Positions 22,426-32,285 of a DNA stretch of 64,000 nucleotides are shown here, piece after piece. Position numbers and translations under genes: made by a program. Source of the DNA: Bolinopsis microptera (taxonomy: Eukaryota; Ctenophora; Tentaculata; Lobata; Bolinopsidae); assembly GCF_026151205.1 (NCBI RefSeq), contig NC_087077.1:16789475-16853474 (forward strand), written 5' to 3'. The first letter of the stretch is position 1; every line of letters starts with the position of its first letter. A model generated the notes under the pieces. The model worked only from the letters and a program-made list of their open reading frames with translations. It searched no databases and had not been told where the DNA came from.

Positions 22426-23406
22426 ATGGCACAAACTCCAATACCACACCTAACAGTGGGACAGTCGGTGAGAGAATGGAGGAGGAGATACCTGGCTGCT
22501 ACAGCGACGCTGACTGAGGCTCAGAAGAAGAGCATGATACCAGCTCATGTATTCAGCAGCTATGTTCTCTTAGCCGAAACTGCGATCAAAGAAGATACCC
22601 TAGAAAAAGCACTTAGTCTTTTAGAAGAATTGATAGATGGGACAGTGGGAAGAGTGTCAAGTGTGAATGAGTTTTGGGACCTGAAGCCGGCATCAAGATC
22701 ATATACAGACATAGTCAGTTATTTCTTCTTACTGCAAAGCGAAGCAGATATAGCCAAAATAACACCTGACATGCTACTGCTGAAGTACCTGAAAGTCATA
22801 CCAGATGGAGAGCAAATCTATGATGACAATGCTGACAAATTCAAAGCGGACATGGATGCAGCAGCAGTGGTGGACATTTTCAAGATTGCGAAAGATAAAT
22901 TGACTACCCTAAAGAAAAGCACAAGTACACCTCAAATCATCAAGAAAGAGAAAGAAGATTTTGATGTATTTGTTGCAGATGAAATGCCAAGATGGGCAGA
23001 AGAACTGAGAGAGGGTTTGCACAATGTTCAAGGGATGCTGGGAATGTTTCAAGAAGAGGACGACCAAAACAATGATGGTGAGGACAAACAGATTGTTATG
23101 TACAACAAACCCAACTCACAAGCTGATGGATATAATGGCAAAGACAGAAAATGTTGGATATGCCTAGAAAACGGTCACTATGCCAACCGATGCAGCAAAA
23201 GAAAATGTGTTCGTTGTGGCAAAGAAGGAAATCATGAGAAAAAATGCTATGTTAAATTGACCGAAAACAATAGCTCCAATAGCTCTAGCTCCAGCTCCAG
23301 AGGATATAATAGCCCCAGCCCCAGCTTGAGAAGGTCGAATAGCTCAAGTTCCAGAAGTTCTAGTAGCCCCAACTACTTCAAGTTGCCAAAGAAGAACAAT
23401 TTATGA
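22426..23406 (+). CDS. gag: Gag of Ty3-like retrotransposon
   Basis: Structural nucleocapsid polyprotein, 326 residues. The start ATG is only 22 bp after the LTR. Two zinc knuckles lie near residues 243-275: CWICLENGHYANRC (CX2CX3GHX4C) and CVRCGKEGNHEKKC, whose spacing is one residue off the usual CX2CX4HX4C. A Ser-rich tail (about residues 285-320) with SSSSSS runs follows. The ORF ends at TGA (23404-23406), and protease coding continues at once in the same frame. This suggests that Gag-Pol is made by readthrough of the stop. Confidence 0.92.
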   Translation: MAQTPIPHLTVGQSVREWRRRYLAATATLTEAQKKSMIPAHVFSSYVLLAETAIKEDTLEKALSLLEELIDGTVGRVSSVNEFWDLKPASRSYTDIVSYFFLLQSEADIAKITPDMLLLKYLKVIPDGEQIYDDNADKFKADMDAAAVVDIFKIAKDKLTTLKKSTSTPQIIKKEKEDFDVFVADEMPRWAEELREGLHNVQGMLGMFQEEDDQNNDGEDKQIVMYNKPNSQADGYNGKDRKCWICLENGHYANRCSKRKCVRCGKEGNHEKKCYVKLTENNSSNSSSSSSRGYNSPSPSLRRSNSSSSRSSSSPNYFKLPKKNNL

Positions 23407-24481
23407 CTATATGGCATCATCTCAGTGAACAATGTTGAGAAGGACGTGGACATACTATTTGACAGCGGAGCAGGGATATCAGTGATGAGTAAGGAACTGT
23501 TTCCTGAATTAGTATCCACCAAGTCCCATAAGGTTTATGGGATTGGAGGTGTTGAATATGCTGGAGAACCAGTTGAATGCAGGATTCTTATCAGTTCAAC
23601 TTGGGAGACAAAGCATCTGGTCAAACCTCTGCCAATTCCTGACAGGGAGAATTTGTTGATTTTGGGCAGAGACTTTTTGCAACATTTTGGAACCACTGAA
23701 TTTGACTGGACAAATCAGAGAGTGAGAATTGGAGAAGACTGGGTTTTCATGGTCTCCGAAGATCATACCAAAGATATCACCAGTATCATCAACAGATGTA
23801 AGATTGGTCAAGACCTGGCTGAAAATCAGAAAGAAAGCATCAAATTGTTGTTAGAAGATTTTTGCCAAGTTTTTGTCAAAAACAGCAAAGCTCCAAAGTT
23901 GTGCACCACTGAACTTCATCGTATCTTTAGTAGAGACGACCGTGTTAGTAAAGACAAGGTACGTAGAATTCCTGACAAATGGAAAAATGAAGTTAATCAA
24001 CAAGTGATTGAGATGTTAAATAATGGAATTATCCGCCCTTCTAAATCTCCATACAATAGTAACCCTCTTCTCGTCACTAAACAGGACAATACTAAACGAT
24101 TTGTCATAGATTTCCGTAATTTGAATAAGAATACGATCCAAGATTCTTATCCCCTGCCTGACGTGAATGATATGATTGATGCTTGTTTGAACTGTAACTA
24201 CTTTACCCAACTAGACCTCGCTTCAGGTTACTGGAGGTACATGAAGATGATAAAAAGAAAACTTCATTCAGCGTGCCTAATGGTAAATATGAATTCAATC
24301 GTATGCCTTTTGGACTTAAAAATAGCCAAGCAACTTTCCAAAGGAATATGGATAAAATGATCAATGATCTTAAAGAGAGAGATATTGATGGAGTTGGAGC
24401 ATTTAGTGATAATGTTTTCATATTTTCAGAAACATTCGAAGAACACCTCTATGCACTAACTGCAGTGTTAGAAGAGGTAGA
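23407..24481 (+). pseudogene. pol: Pol part 1: protease and reverse transcriptase N-terminal part (broken)
   Basis: In frame with gag after the TGA. Protease motif DILFDSGAGIS near 23450. Reverse transcriptase motifs are FVIDFRNLNKNT and FTQLDLASGYW, then a one-base deletion near 24240-24262. After it, the frame from about 24262 gives YEFNRMPFGLKNSQATFQ and the catalytic box FSDN in place of YxDD. The last Asp is therefore Asn at 24411-24413, expected to abolish polymerisation. Coding stops at the copia insertion site (24477-24481). An unrelated tail in the first frame runs to 24360. Confidence 0.88.
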
Positions 24482-24646
24482 TGTTAACTTTAAATGGATC
24501 ACTATGCAATGAAACACACCAGTTGTTACAAGTAATTATCAAACCCCACAGACAACATGTTTGTGGTACATTCTGAAATAGAACACAATTAGTATATATT
24601 ATATCGACTATCATAAATATATAAACCAAAAATATAGCAGTTCACA
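24482..24646 (-). repeat. 3' LTR of copia-like element
   Basis: 165 bp, identical to 29352-29516. In minus sense the bases just before it (24647-24665) form a purine-rich tract, AAGAAAGAACGGGAGAT, which should prime plus-strand synthesis. Confidence 0.95.
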
Positions 24647-24786
24647 ATCTCCCGTTCTTTCTTAAAAAGGCTTTGAAAGATTTAAAATATTAAATATAAA
24701 ATAAAGGTGTCACAAGAAAGACTATAATCTTTCTAAATATAACTTCCCTCTTTGTGGATACATGCACAACATGTAATAGAAAATCG

Positions 24787-24888
24787 TTTTAAACGAGCAC
24801 ATTATATAAATCACAAATACCAATATATTCACTCTTTTAAACGAGCACATTATATAAATCACAAATACCAATATATTCACTCTTTTAA
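24787..24888. repeat. 48-bp tandem duplication in copia 3' untranslated region
   Basis: Two adjacent copies beginning TTTTAAACGAGCACATTATA between the end of pol and the 3' LTR. Near-identity suggests recent slippage or a family-specific feature. Confidence 0.85.
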
Positions 24889-24964
24889 TTTCTTTAAGTT
24901 TCAAATTATTAAGATTATTAAAATCCTTCACACACAATATTAAAAACTTTGAATACAATGTTTA

Positions 24965-27900
24965 TTATTGGAATACAATTCTAAACAGTTCATTGTCAAA
25001 TTCTCCTGACGACAATACCTCCCGTAGCAGTGAAGTTGGAGCTCCAGCTTTAGTCAAACAATCTGCAAGCTGTTTCTTTGTTGAAATCCAACGAACTGTC
25101 ATTTCACTATTGTTCACTCGCTGTCTCAGGCAAGCTATTGGTATCCTCAATCCCTTGTCATCAACATTTTTCGAGGTTTGGATAGCATCATGTAGAGACT
25201 TGCAATCAGTCATTACAATGACATCAAGTTTTCCAGATAACATGATCTCACTCAGCTGAGCTTGGATCAACTCACATGTTTCCACTGCTTCGATCATTGC
25301 CCAACTCTCCGCTGCTAAAGTACTTTTACATACTCTCCGGATTTTTCTACTCTGCCATGTAATGGGGCAAGATTTTCCTGTAAGCGAAACAATGAAAATT
25401 ATGAAGCCTCCCTGAGAGCTACCATCCTTCAAGTTTCCATACGATGCATCACAGAAAACCACTAAGACTGACTCAGGCAACAGTAGTTTCTTAAACCTGA
25501 GTGTCAGAGGATTCTTTTCTAAGAACTTTACTGTTTTGTTTACCATTTTCAAATCTGCGATGGTCCCTTCAGTCACAGAATTACTAGCAAAACATGTAGC
25601 ATAAGCTACATCTGGCCGTGTCTGTGTTGATACCCACAACAACTGTCCGCACACAGTTCTCAGTTGTTGCTTTTCTTTCTCGTTGATTGGGAGCGTATTT
25701 CGATTCACTCGGGTGGGGTCGATCTCTATTCTTGAAATCTGGTCTGCATACCCCAGTTGTGATACCAGAATTCCAGATTGTGTTTGCTTTACATCAAGAC
25801 CAGTATAAGCAAATTCAACTTCGACCTCCGTACTTAGACGAAACTTCTTCTTCAGTTCCCCAATAACTTCCCTTTCAAACTTCTTGCTTCCACTGAACAT
25901 CAGATCGTCAACATGCACAGCAATGATACCCTCGAGTTTTCCTTCATCATACCAGAACATGAATGACTCATCATATGACGATACCACAACATTTAACTTC
26001 ACTAGAGTATCACGAAGCTCAACATACCACATTCTAGGTCCGTCTACTAACCCGTAAATACATTTGTTCAGTTTCCAGATTTTCCTCGTTTCAGCTTCCT
26101 TCGGAGGAATAATGAAGACATCTCTTGAAATCTTCTTGCCTTGCAAGAAGGCAGCCTGAACATCGATGTGTTGTAACTTCCAACTTTCTGTTGCAACTAT
26201 TGTAAGGAGCAGTCTTATAGAGTCCCTGTTACATGTTGGGGAGTCCTTTCGTATGTTGCTACTATTTTCTTGATAACCAAGTGCCACTAAACGAGCTTTA
26301 ACAGAACCTTCTGCTTTCTTTGTAATTACCCAACGAACACCAACATTGGACTGTTCGTTTGCATCAACTTCCACGTAAACCTTGTTTACTTTGAACTTCT
26401 CAAGCTCTGCTAGCTTGGCATCTACAACTGCTTGGTCATACATACTCACACTGGACAGCAACACCTCTTCTTCTGTTTCTGGTGACAGGTCATCTCTCCA
26501 ATTCACAGCAAGCTCATACCAATCCACACATTGGATGCTCTCCTCACCATCAAGTTGAATATTTACACAGTTTTTGTAACTGCCAGTTGATTTTCCCGCA
26601 CGGCTATGGATATAAGCTTTATGCCAGATCTCACCATCCTCCTCTGGATACTTTGGAAGAAACTCCACGTGACTTCTTGCTTTAGGAAGTCCTGATTTGT
26701 GCTGAGGTCTGATTGTTGCTGTTGTCTCACTTTGAGGCAGTGTTTCTGTTTCCGGTACAGAAACTGCTGTTTCCATAGAGCAAGATGGTTGATCCTCTAG
26801 GAAATTTCTCTGCGTCTCTAATGGGGATTTTGGTGAACTTGATACAATACTCGGGTTAGGTTGCCCAACAACTGACTCTGAGGTAATGGGATATCCTGTT
26901 GTTGTATCCCTGGTTAGATGACATGCACTGCACTTATAATACTGATTTCCATGCTTTAAAATATATAAATGAGTAATGTCTCTCCCCAGTATAACACCTG
27001 GCCCACTCCATTTTGCAGATCCTTTTCTCTTGTACATCACCTTTTCACCGTTGCTATAATACTCATCATTGCTTGTCCGAACTTGGCTTTGCAGAGCTCT
27101 ACGTATCTTGTTGCTACTTTCACACTTTGCAAATGCTTGCCTTGCACTGTGCATTGCATTAACATTATCAGCCACGGTTTTACTCACCGTTGTTTCTTCT
27201 AAAGCTGGCAGTCTATCATCGATGACATTCGGAAGTGAAGGGTTACGGCCCATTGTCAACTGATTTGCAGAAAACCCACCAAACATCTGCATGGAGTTTT
27301 TCGCACTTAGTGCCCAACACAATGCAACCTCCCAGTTGCATTTTGAATCTTCCTTCGTTTTTACCATCATCTCTGTCAGCATCTTATGATGACGTTCTAC
27401 AATCCCATTGCTCCAAGGGCTCTCGGCAGCTGAATTTTGCACATCCACATTGAATCTTTGACACATCTCAGTAAACTCCTCATTGGCGAACTCTCCACCA
27501 TTATCAGCCATGAATTTCTTTGGATTTCCAAAGATGGATATCCATCCAGAGCAAATTCCTTGGATGATTGTCTCTTTCTTCTTATTGTAGATTATTCTAG
27601 CTGCTGAATATCTTGTCACCGAATCAATCATATGCAAGATATACACATTAGGAGTGCCAGGAACATTCTTAAGGTCCATTGCAACACATTCGTTGAACAC
27701 CTTTCCTCTTGGGAGACCCACCACTGGTCTTGACTTGGGTTTCTTGTACATCAGACATATTTTACAACTGCTGGATACCTCATCAATTGCTTTCATGTAT
27801 TCTGGTCTCTTAAATCCTGCAGTTTTCAGCAATGTTTTCAGTTTATCACTAGGAGGGTGTGAGAATTGTTTGTGGATTTTTTCCACTTTCCTCCTAATCT

Positions 27901-28492
27901 CCTTTTCGTCAGTACCAAACAAACCTTCTTCGCTGATTGTCATCACCAGATGTGGGGTCTTTCGATCTGGCGGCCCAATGGTCATGCGTCTTTTATTACA
28001 AAGAGGAACGCAATAGTGCTTTGATTTAGTTTCAAACAAATCAACACAATCTCCACTGAATCTCATTGTATCATTTGTGAAATCCAACACAGCACCAGCT
28101 CTCTTTAACGATGCTTTACTGAGAAGCAACGGCAGTTCTTTCTCAACAATGTTTGCTTCTATCCGAACATCTGTCTTTCCTATTCGCCCAGGGATGATAG
28201 TCTTTTCTGTGGAAATGACTTCGAGTCCATCCCCAAATCTAAAAGGCGTCGAGCAAGGTTCACTAACCATCATTTTCAGTTGTTTTTCTTCCAGAGTTTC
28301 TCTGTAGTGATTCACCCAGTTCCTACCAACAACTGTCTTTGTACATCCGGAATCAATAACTGCACATGCTAATGACTCATATACAAGAGAACCAAGGTTC
28401 GTATCACTCATCAGGCACTCTTCAGGAATCTCAACAACATCTTCAGATTCAGACACCACCATGAATGTTAAGAATGCACCCTCTGCTTCCAT
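24965..28492 (-). CDS. pol: Copia-like Pol polyprotein (protease, integrase, RT, RNase H)
   Basis: 1,175 residues, uninterrupted. Order: aspartic protease (CAVIDSGCTKT near residue 45), integrase zinc-binding region (HKQFSHPPSDKL and CKICLMYKK) and catalytic core (MDLKNVPG, FMADNGGEF), then reverse transcriptase (GVRWVITKKAEG, HIDVQAAFLQGK, LNKCIYGLVDGPRMWY and the catalytic AVHVDDLMF), then RNase H (VFCDASYGNL and TDCKSLHD). All key residues seen are intact. The frame is continuous with gag upstream apart from one TAA (28544-28546) and 17 open codons. The ATG at 28492 may therefore not be the real start; readthrough from gag is as likely. Confidence 0.95.
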   Translation of the reverse strand: MEAEGAFLTFMVVSESEDVVEIPEECLMSDTNLGSLVYESLACAVIDSGCTKTVVGRNWVNHYRETLEEKQLKMMVSEPCSTPFRFGDGLEVISTEKTIIPGRIGKTDVRIEANIVEKELPLLLSKASLKRAGAVLDFTNDTMRFSGDCVDLFETKSKHYCVPLCNKRRMTIGPPDRKTPHLVMTISEEGLFGTDEKEIRRKVEKIHKQFSHPPSDKLKTLLKTAGFKRPEYMKAIDEVSSSCKICLMYKKPKSRPVVGLPRGKVFNECVAMDLKNVPGTPNVYILHMIDSVTRYSAARIIYNKKKETIIQGICSGWISIFGNPKKFMADNGGEFANEEFTEMCQRFNVDVQNSAAESPWSNGIVERHHKMLTEMMVKTKEDSKCNWEVALCWALSAKNSMQMFGGFSANQLTMGRNPSLPNVIDDRLPALEETTVSKTVADNVNAMHSARQAFAKCESSNKIRRALQSQVRTSNDEYYSNGEKVMYKRKGSAKWSGPGVILGRDITHLYILKHGNQYYKCSACHLTRDTTTGYPITSESVVGQPNPSIVSSSPKSPLETQRNFLEDQPSCSMETAVSVPETETLPQSETTATIRPQHKSGLPKARSHVEFLPKYPEEDGEIWHKAYIHSRAGKSTGSYKNCVNIQLDGEESIQCVDWYELAVNWRDDLSPETEEEVLLSSVSMYDQAVVDAKLAELEKFKVNKVYVEVDANEQSNVGVRWVITKKAEGSVKARLVALGYQENSSNIRKDSPTCNRDSIRLLLTIVATESWKLQHIDVQAAFLQGKKISRDVFIIPPKEAETRKIWKLNKCIYGLVDGPRMWYVELRDTLVKLNVVVSSYDESFMFWYDEGKLEGIIAVHVDDLMFSGSKKFEREVIGELKKKFRLSTEVEVEFAYTGLDVKQTQSGILVSQLGYADQISRIEIDPTRVNRNTLPINEKEKQQLRTVCGQLLWVSTQTRPDVAYATCFASNSVTEGTIADLKMVNKTVKFLEKNPLTLRFKKLLLPESVLVVFCDASYGNLKDGSSQGGFIIFIVSLTGKSCPITWQSRKIRRVCKSTLAAESWAMIEAVETCELIQAQLSEIMLSGKLDVIVMTDCKSLHDAIQTSKNVDDKGLRIPIACLRQRVNNSEMTVRWISTKKQLADCLTKAGAPTSLLREVLSSGEFDNELFRIVFQ

Positions 28493-28543
28493 GGCCGTAA
28501 CATTCTCAGCACCATCTTGTGCGAAATACTGTGCATTATCTGT

Positions 28544-29329
28544 TTAACTTGAAGAAGCTCTGTTCTTGCTTGTGCACCATCTTGCAATATGGTTTTTATC
28601 GCCACAAGCATAGCATCCAGTATACGCACTCTTTTGTCGATTATACGGATGATGATGATTCCCACGTCCTCTTGACATCCTTCTGTAGTTTCCTCGTCCA
28701 CCTCTTGGGGTTGAGTTGTATGTATAGTTACATTCCTCATGTTCCACCTTCACTGATATTGACGCAGGCGGTGTGGAAAGGTTCGATTGGACGGAGAAGA
28801 TTTTCCCGATTGTTTCACACATATCTTTATAAGTAAGATCCTTTACAGTTGCCAAAGCGAGATCATATTTTTCTGACGGAAGGTTAGCGCTGTTAAGGAA
28901 TCTGTAGGCCAGGACTGCTTCAGGAAGAGTGATTTTGTGTCTCCTGAGATCCGCTAGCAACTTCTCAAACTCAGATATGTAACTCTGTAGAGACAACCCT
29001 TCTGGTCTCACATATTTTTCAAACTTACCGTAAACTCGGTAACAGGTTTGAGCTGAGTCCTCTAAATAGATTTTGTCAAGATGACTTAAAATCTTTGCTA
29101 TTGCATCCTCTGCAATTAGGACATCTTTCCCCAATGATCGTACTGTATCCTTTATCTTCCCTTGTTTCAATTCTAAGAGCAACGCAGTTCCTTGTCTCTT
29201 TTTCTCTAAACCCGTGAACTCTTGCCACAGCTGCAGGTCTAACTTCCAATTGCAGTAGTCCTGATCCTCACTGTATGCCGGTGGGGCTTTGTAATTACTA
29301 GTTACTCTAACTGTCTCTGGGGGTGCCAT
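28544..29329 (-). CDS. gag: Copia-like Gag
   Basis: Capsid/nucleocapsid protein. The first true ATG is at 29329 (MAPPETVRVTSNYK); the open frame extends 21 bases further into the primer-binding site without an ATG. It has a UBN2/copia-type capsid region (WKLDLQLWQEFTGL) and one zinc knuckle, CYACGDKNHIARWC (CX2CX4HX4C), before a Ser-rich end. The stop is TAA at 28544-28546, in frame with pol. Confidence 0.92.
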   Translation of the reverse strand: MAPPETVRVTSNYKAPPAYSEDQDYCNWKLDLQLWQEFTGLEKKRQGTALLLELKQGKIKDTVRSLGKDVLIAEDAIAKILSHLDKIYLEDSAQTCYRVYGKFEKYVRPEGLSLQSYISEFEKLLADLRRHKITLPEAVLAYRFLNSANLPSEKYDLALATVKDLTYKDMCETIGKIFSVQSNLSTPPASISVKVEHEECNYTYNSTPRGGRGNYRRMSRGRGNHHHPYNRQKSAYTGCYACGDKNHIARWCTSKNRASSS

Positions 29330-29338
29330 TGCGTCCTT

Positions 29339-29349
29339 CTCTGCTACCA
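29339..29349 (-). promoter_or_regulatory. Primer-binding site for initiator-Met tRNA
   Basis: Two bases after the 5' LTR, the minus strand reads TGGTAGCAGAG. This is complementary to the 3' end of metazoan initiator tRNA-Met (CTCTGCTACCA). It primes minus-strand cDNA synthesis. Use of the full 3' end differs from Drosophila copia, which is primed from an internal tRNA fragment. Confidence 0.85.
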
Positions 29350-29351
29350 CT

Positions 29352-29516
29352 TGTTAACTTTAAATGGATCACTATGCAATGAAACACACCAGTTGTTACA
29401 AGTAATTATCAAACCCCACAGACAACATGTTTGTGGTACATTCTGAAATAGAACACAATTAGTATATATTATATCGACTATCATAAATATATAAACCAAA
29501 AATATAGCAGTTCACA
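29352..29516 (-). repeat. 5' LTR of copia-like element
   Basis: 165 bp, identical to 24482-24646 and followed on the minus strand by the primer-binding site. It should carry the promoter; no TATA box is singled out because the LTR is AT-rich throughout. Confidence 0.95.
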
Positions 29517-29521
29517 GTAGA

Positions 29522-30250
29522 GAGGTACAACCTGTCATTGAAACCCGAGAAGTGTGAATTTGGATTCAAAGAAATAGACTTCTTAGGATTTCATATCAGA
29601 CACAATGAAGTGTTACCCAGAAAAGACAATGTTCAAAAGTTGATTGACTTCCCGATCCCTCAAACTAAAAAGCAGGTTCAAAGACTTTTAGGTATTGGTA
29701 ACTTCAACAGACGTTTTGTCCCCAAATATGCAGAGATAACAAAACCTTTAACCATGATTCTATCAGATAAAGAGAAGTTTGTCTGGGGTAATAAGCAGCA
29801 ACAAGCTCTAGATCAATTGATAGACAGTCTCACCAAAGCACCAGCACTAGGGTTACCAGATTTCTCAAAATGTTTCTACATTCAATCAGATGCATCAGAA
29901 ATCTCAGTGGGAGGAGTCTTGTTTCAGAAAGATGATAAAGGCCGGAATATCACGCTAGGATATCATTCCAAAACCCTACAGAAATGTCAGAGAAACTGGA
30001 AGGTAACAGAATTGGAGCTATTTGCTATCAAAGAGTGCTCAAGAAAGTGGGATGTGTATTGCTCAGGCAAAGTAATATTTATTACTGACCACTGCACGAG
30101 CCGTTGAAATTCATCCGTAATCACCAAGACAACAGAGGAAAGATTGTTAGATGGTTGTTAGAGCTTGAATCAATTGATTACACTATTGAGTACATCAAAG
30201 GAGAAGATAACGAGATTGCTGATGCCCTAAGTAGAGTAGAAATCAGATAA
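29522..30250 (+). pseudogene. pol: Pol part 2: RT thumb and RNase H of Ty3-like element (broken)
   Basis: Continues the reverse transcriptase frame after the copia insertion: LKPEKCEFGFKEIDFLGF, VQRLLGIGNFNRRF and the RNase H start FYIQSDASEISVGGVLFQK. Near 30095 a one-base loss after FITDH shifts the frame. RNase H and the end of this segment (EIADALSR) then read in the next frame until an in-frame TAA at 30248-30250. The integrase follows in that same frame. Confidence 0.88.
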
Positions 30251-32008
30251 AATCCTGTAAGCACAGAAGCGGATGGAGACGAGTATATCTATCATACTGA
30301 TGATAAAACTGACTCAAAATACTGTGATATTGAAAAGATTAAAAAGTTTCAAAAGGAGGATAAAGCACTGCGATTTGTAGTGAAAAAGCTTGAAGAACAA
30401 AAGAAAATAAATAAAGGTCCGTTCAGGAACATCAGGTTTCTCCACATTGAAGATGATGTACTGAAAAGAGGAGAAAGAATTGTCATCCCAGAAAAGCTAC
30501 AAAGAGAAGTTGTAGATGAACTGCATGGACAATATCACTCAGGAGCAGAAAACACAGTGATTATGGTGAAGTCAAGATTTTGGTGGAGACGGATGACGAG
30601 CCAAATCGAAAACTGGGTACGTGACTGCCAATCCTGTGCTGCCTGTAAAAGACAAAAAACTCCTAAAGCGGAACTAATAATTACACCTGCAGTTCCAAAT
30701 CCAAGAGAATCGATCAGCATAGACGTGGCAAGTATGCCAATATCCCCACGAGGAAAGTGCTGTTTCCTTTTAATTGTAGACTTAGCTACAAGATTCATCT
30801 CAGTAGCAGCACTCAGTAATCAGAAAGCTGAAACTCTGAAACAGGCATTGTGGGACAAGTGGCTGTCTATATTTAGCATCCCAATAAAGCTGAGATCAGA
30901 TCAAGGAGCAAACGTCAACGGCAATGTGATCAATAATTTATGCGATTACTTGGGAATTGCCAAAGAGAAATCTTCCCCATATCACCCAGAGGGAAATGGT
31001 CTAGCTGAAAGATCAATCGGATCTGTTAAATCCTTAGTTAGTGTAATATGCGAAAGCAGGAAGATATCCGTACATGATTGGGATCTTATCATCTACGAAG
31101 CAGTATTGGCCCACAACAATACAGTGAATAAATCTTTGAAATATTCACCATTCCTTTGTATGTTTGCTGACCATGCTCAATTACCTGTTGATAATTACAT
31201 GGGTTTAAAAGAACATGACAAACAGAAGTTGAGTGGGAAGATCATCATGCAGAATGCTGGCATCAACTTACAGGAAGCAAAAATCCAGTATAAAGAGCAG
31301 CATGACAAAAAAGCTGTTATAAACACATACTCAGTTAATCAAGAGGTGATGATGAAACGTAACTACGGAGCCAATCCTAAAATAGCTGCCAACTGGAAAA
31401 GAGGACCGTACACAATTGACAAAAAGATGGGACCTTTAACCTATGCTATTAAAGGACCTAAAGGTGGTATAAAAGTCTATCATCACAACAATCTAATGCC
31501 AATACATGAACAACACGAAGCATCTAAAACCGCAAGCTATAATATGACAACGGAGCCCCAAGAAGAATTGATTGAATCTACTCCTACTATGCCTCAAATT
31601 AACTCTGAGCAGAACTTAGACGAAGATTTAGCATCTCGAGCAGATCCCAGTGAAGTATCACCTTTAACTAGAGCTCTGAAATTGCCTTTCAACAAAGTAC
31701 AAGTGGATATGACTGCATTTAGAAACAAGGTTATGAATATTCCACAAGAAGATATGGCAGCTTTTAGTGAAAACATCTCGCACCCTACTTCTCCGACTAT
31801 TCAACACTCTGCTTCTCCGACTATTCAACACCCTACTTCTCCAACTACTCAACACCCCGCTTCTCCGACTATTCAACACGCTGCTTCTCCAACTACTCCA
31901 CAACCTACTTCAGAAAGTACAGTTCGCTCGTCAGGTAGAATTGTGTGTAAACCAACTTTTTATGGAGTTGATGAACAAAAACAAACTGATTTCTATGATG
32001 AGAGATAA
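30251..32008 (+). CDS. Integrase of Ty3-like element with repetitive C-terminal tail
   Basis: Open from the TAA at 30250 to 32008; the first ATG is at 30380 (542 residues), but the integrase would normally be cut from Gag-Pol. Zinc-binding HHCC region: LHGQYHSG then CQSCAAC. Catalytic DDE: SIDVASMP, LRSDQGANV and GNGLAERS. A GPY/F-like module follows (WKRGPYTIDKKMGPLTYAI). The tail (about residues 465-515) repeats an eight-residue unit like SPTIQHPA. All catalytic residues are present. Confidence 0.9.
   Translation, partial: NPVSTEADGDEYIYHTDDKTDSKYCDIEKIKKFQKEDKALRFVVKKLEEQKKINKGPFRNIRFLHIEDDVLKRGERIVIPEKLQREVVDELHGQYHSGAENTVIMVKSRFWWRRMTSQIENWVRDCQSCAACKRQKTPKAELIITPAVPNPRESISIDVASMPISPRGKCCFLLIVDLATRFISVAALSNQKAETLKQALWDKWLSIFSIPIKLRSDQGANVNGNVINNLCDYLGIAKEKSSPYHPEGNGLAERSIGSVKSLVSVICESRKISVHDWDLIIYEAVLAHNNTVNKSLKYSPFLCMFADHAQLPVDNYMGLKEHDKQKLSGKIIMQNAGINLQEAKIQYKEQHDKKAVINTYSVNQEVMMKRNYGANPKIAANWKRGPYTIDKKMGPLTYAIKGPKGGIKVYHHNNLMPIHEQHEASKTASYNMTTEPQEELIESTPTMPQINSEQNLDEDLASRADPSEVSPLTRALKLPFNKVQVDMTAFRNKVMNIPQEDMAAFSENISHPTSPTIQHSASPTIQHPTSPTTQHPASPTIQHAASPTTPQPTSESTVRSSGRIVCKPTFYGVDEQKQTDFYDER
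31780..31908. repeat. 24-bp coding tandem repeat in integrase tail
   Basis: About five copies of a 24-base unit (CTTCTCCGACTATTCAACAC plus four bases) encoding SPTIQHPA-like octads. Copies differ by a few bases and keep the frame. Confidence 0.85.
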
Positions 32009-32269
32009 ATTTAAAGTTGTATCAACTTTTAACTAATATTTATTAGATGCATTTAATGACAACTTTGATACATTTTTAACCTGATTTTAAATTTATATTG
32101 AGCTTTCAGACTTACGTGATGTTTTATAAAACTTACGTGGCATAGAAATAACGGTTTTTCTACAGCTAGATTTTAGATCTTACGCATAAGAAAAGTACAT
32201 TTTTTTAGCATTTAAAGCCGCGCATCAAAAACGCGCATTTTATCATGCGACTTTATCGCTAAATATTTT

Positions 32270-32285
32270 TTTTAAGGGGGAGTAA
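32270..32285 (+). promoter_or_regulatory. Polypurine tract of Ty3-like element
   Basis: AAGGGGGAGTAA directly before the right LTR, following a T run. This is the expected plus-strand primer. Confidence 0.75.

Larger units (their letters stand above)
24482..29516 (-). mobile_element. Copia-like LTR retrotransposon, nearly intact
   Basis: Complete 5,035-bp element on the minus strand. Identical 165-bp LTRs (24482-24646 and 29352-29516) begin TG and end CA. The target duplication is GTAGA at 24477-24481 and 29517-29521. Internal order is gag, protease, integrase, reverse transcriptase, RNase H, the copia order. The primer-binding site matches initiator-Met tRNA. The only visible break is one TAA between gag and pol. 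Taking the element and one duplication out restores the Ty3-like reverse transcriptase frame, so it is the younger insertion. Confidence 0.96.

Noticed and set aside
26969-28307. Several plus-strand frames of 64-120 codons inside the copia element
   Set aside because: All are antisense to the intact Pol frame.
32232-32285. Terminator-like T run near the right LTR
   Set aside because: It is the T tract preceding the polypurine tract of the retrotransposon, not an RNA polymerase terminator.
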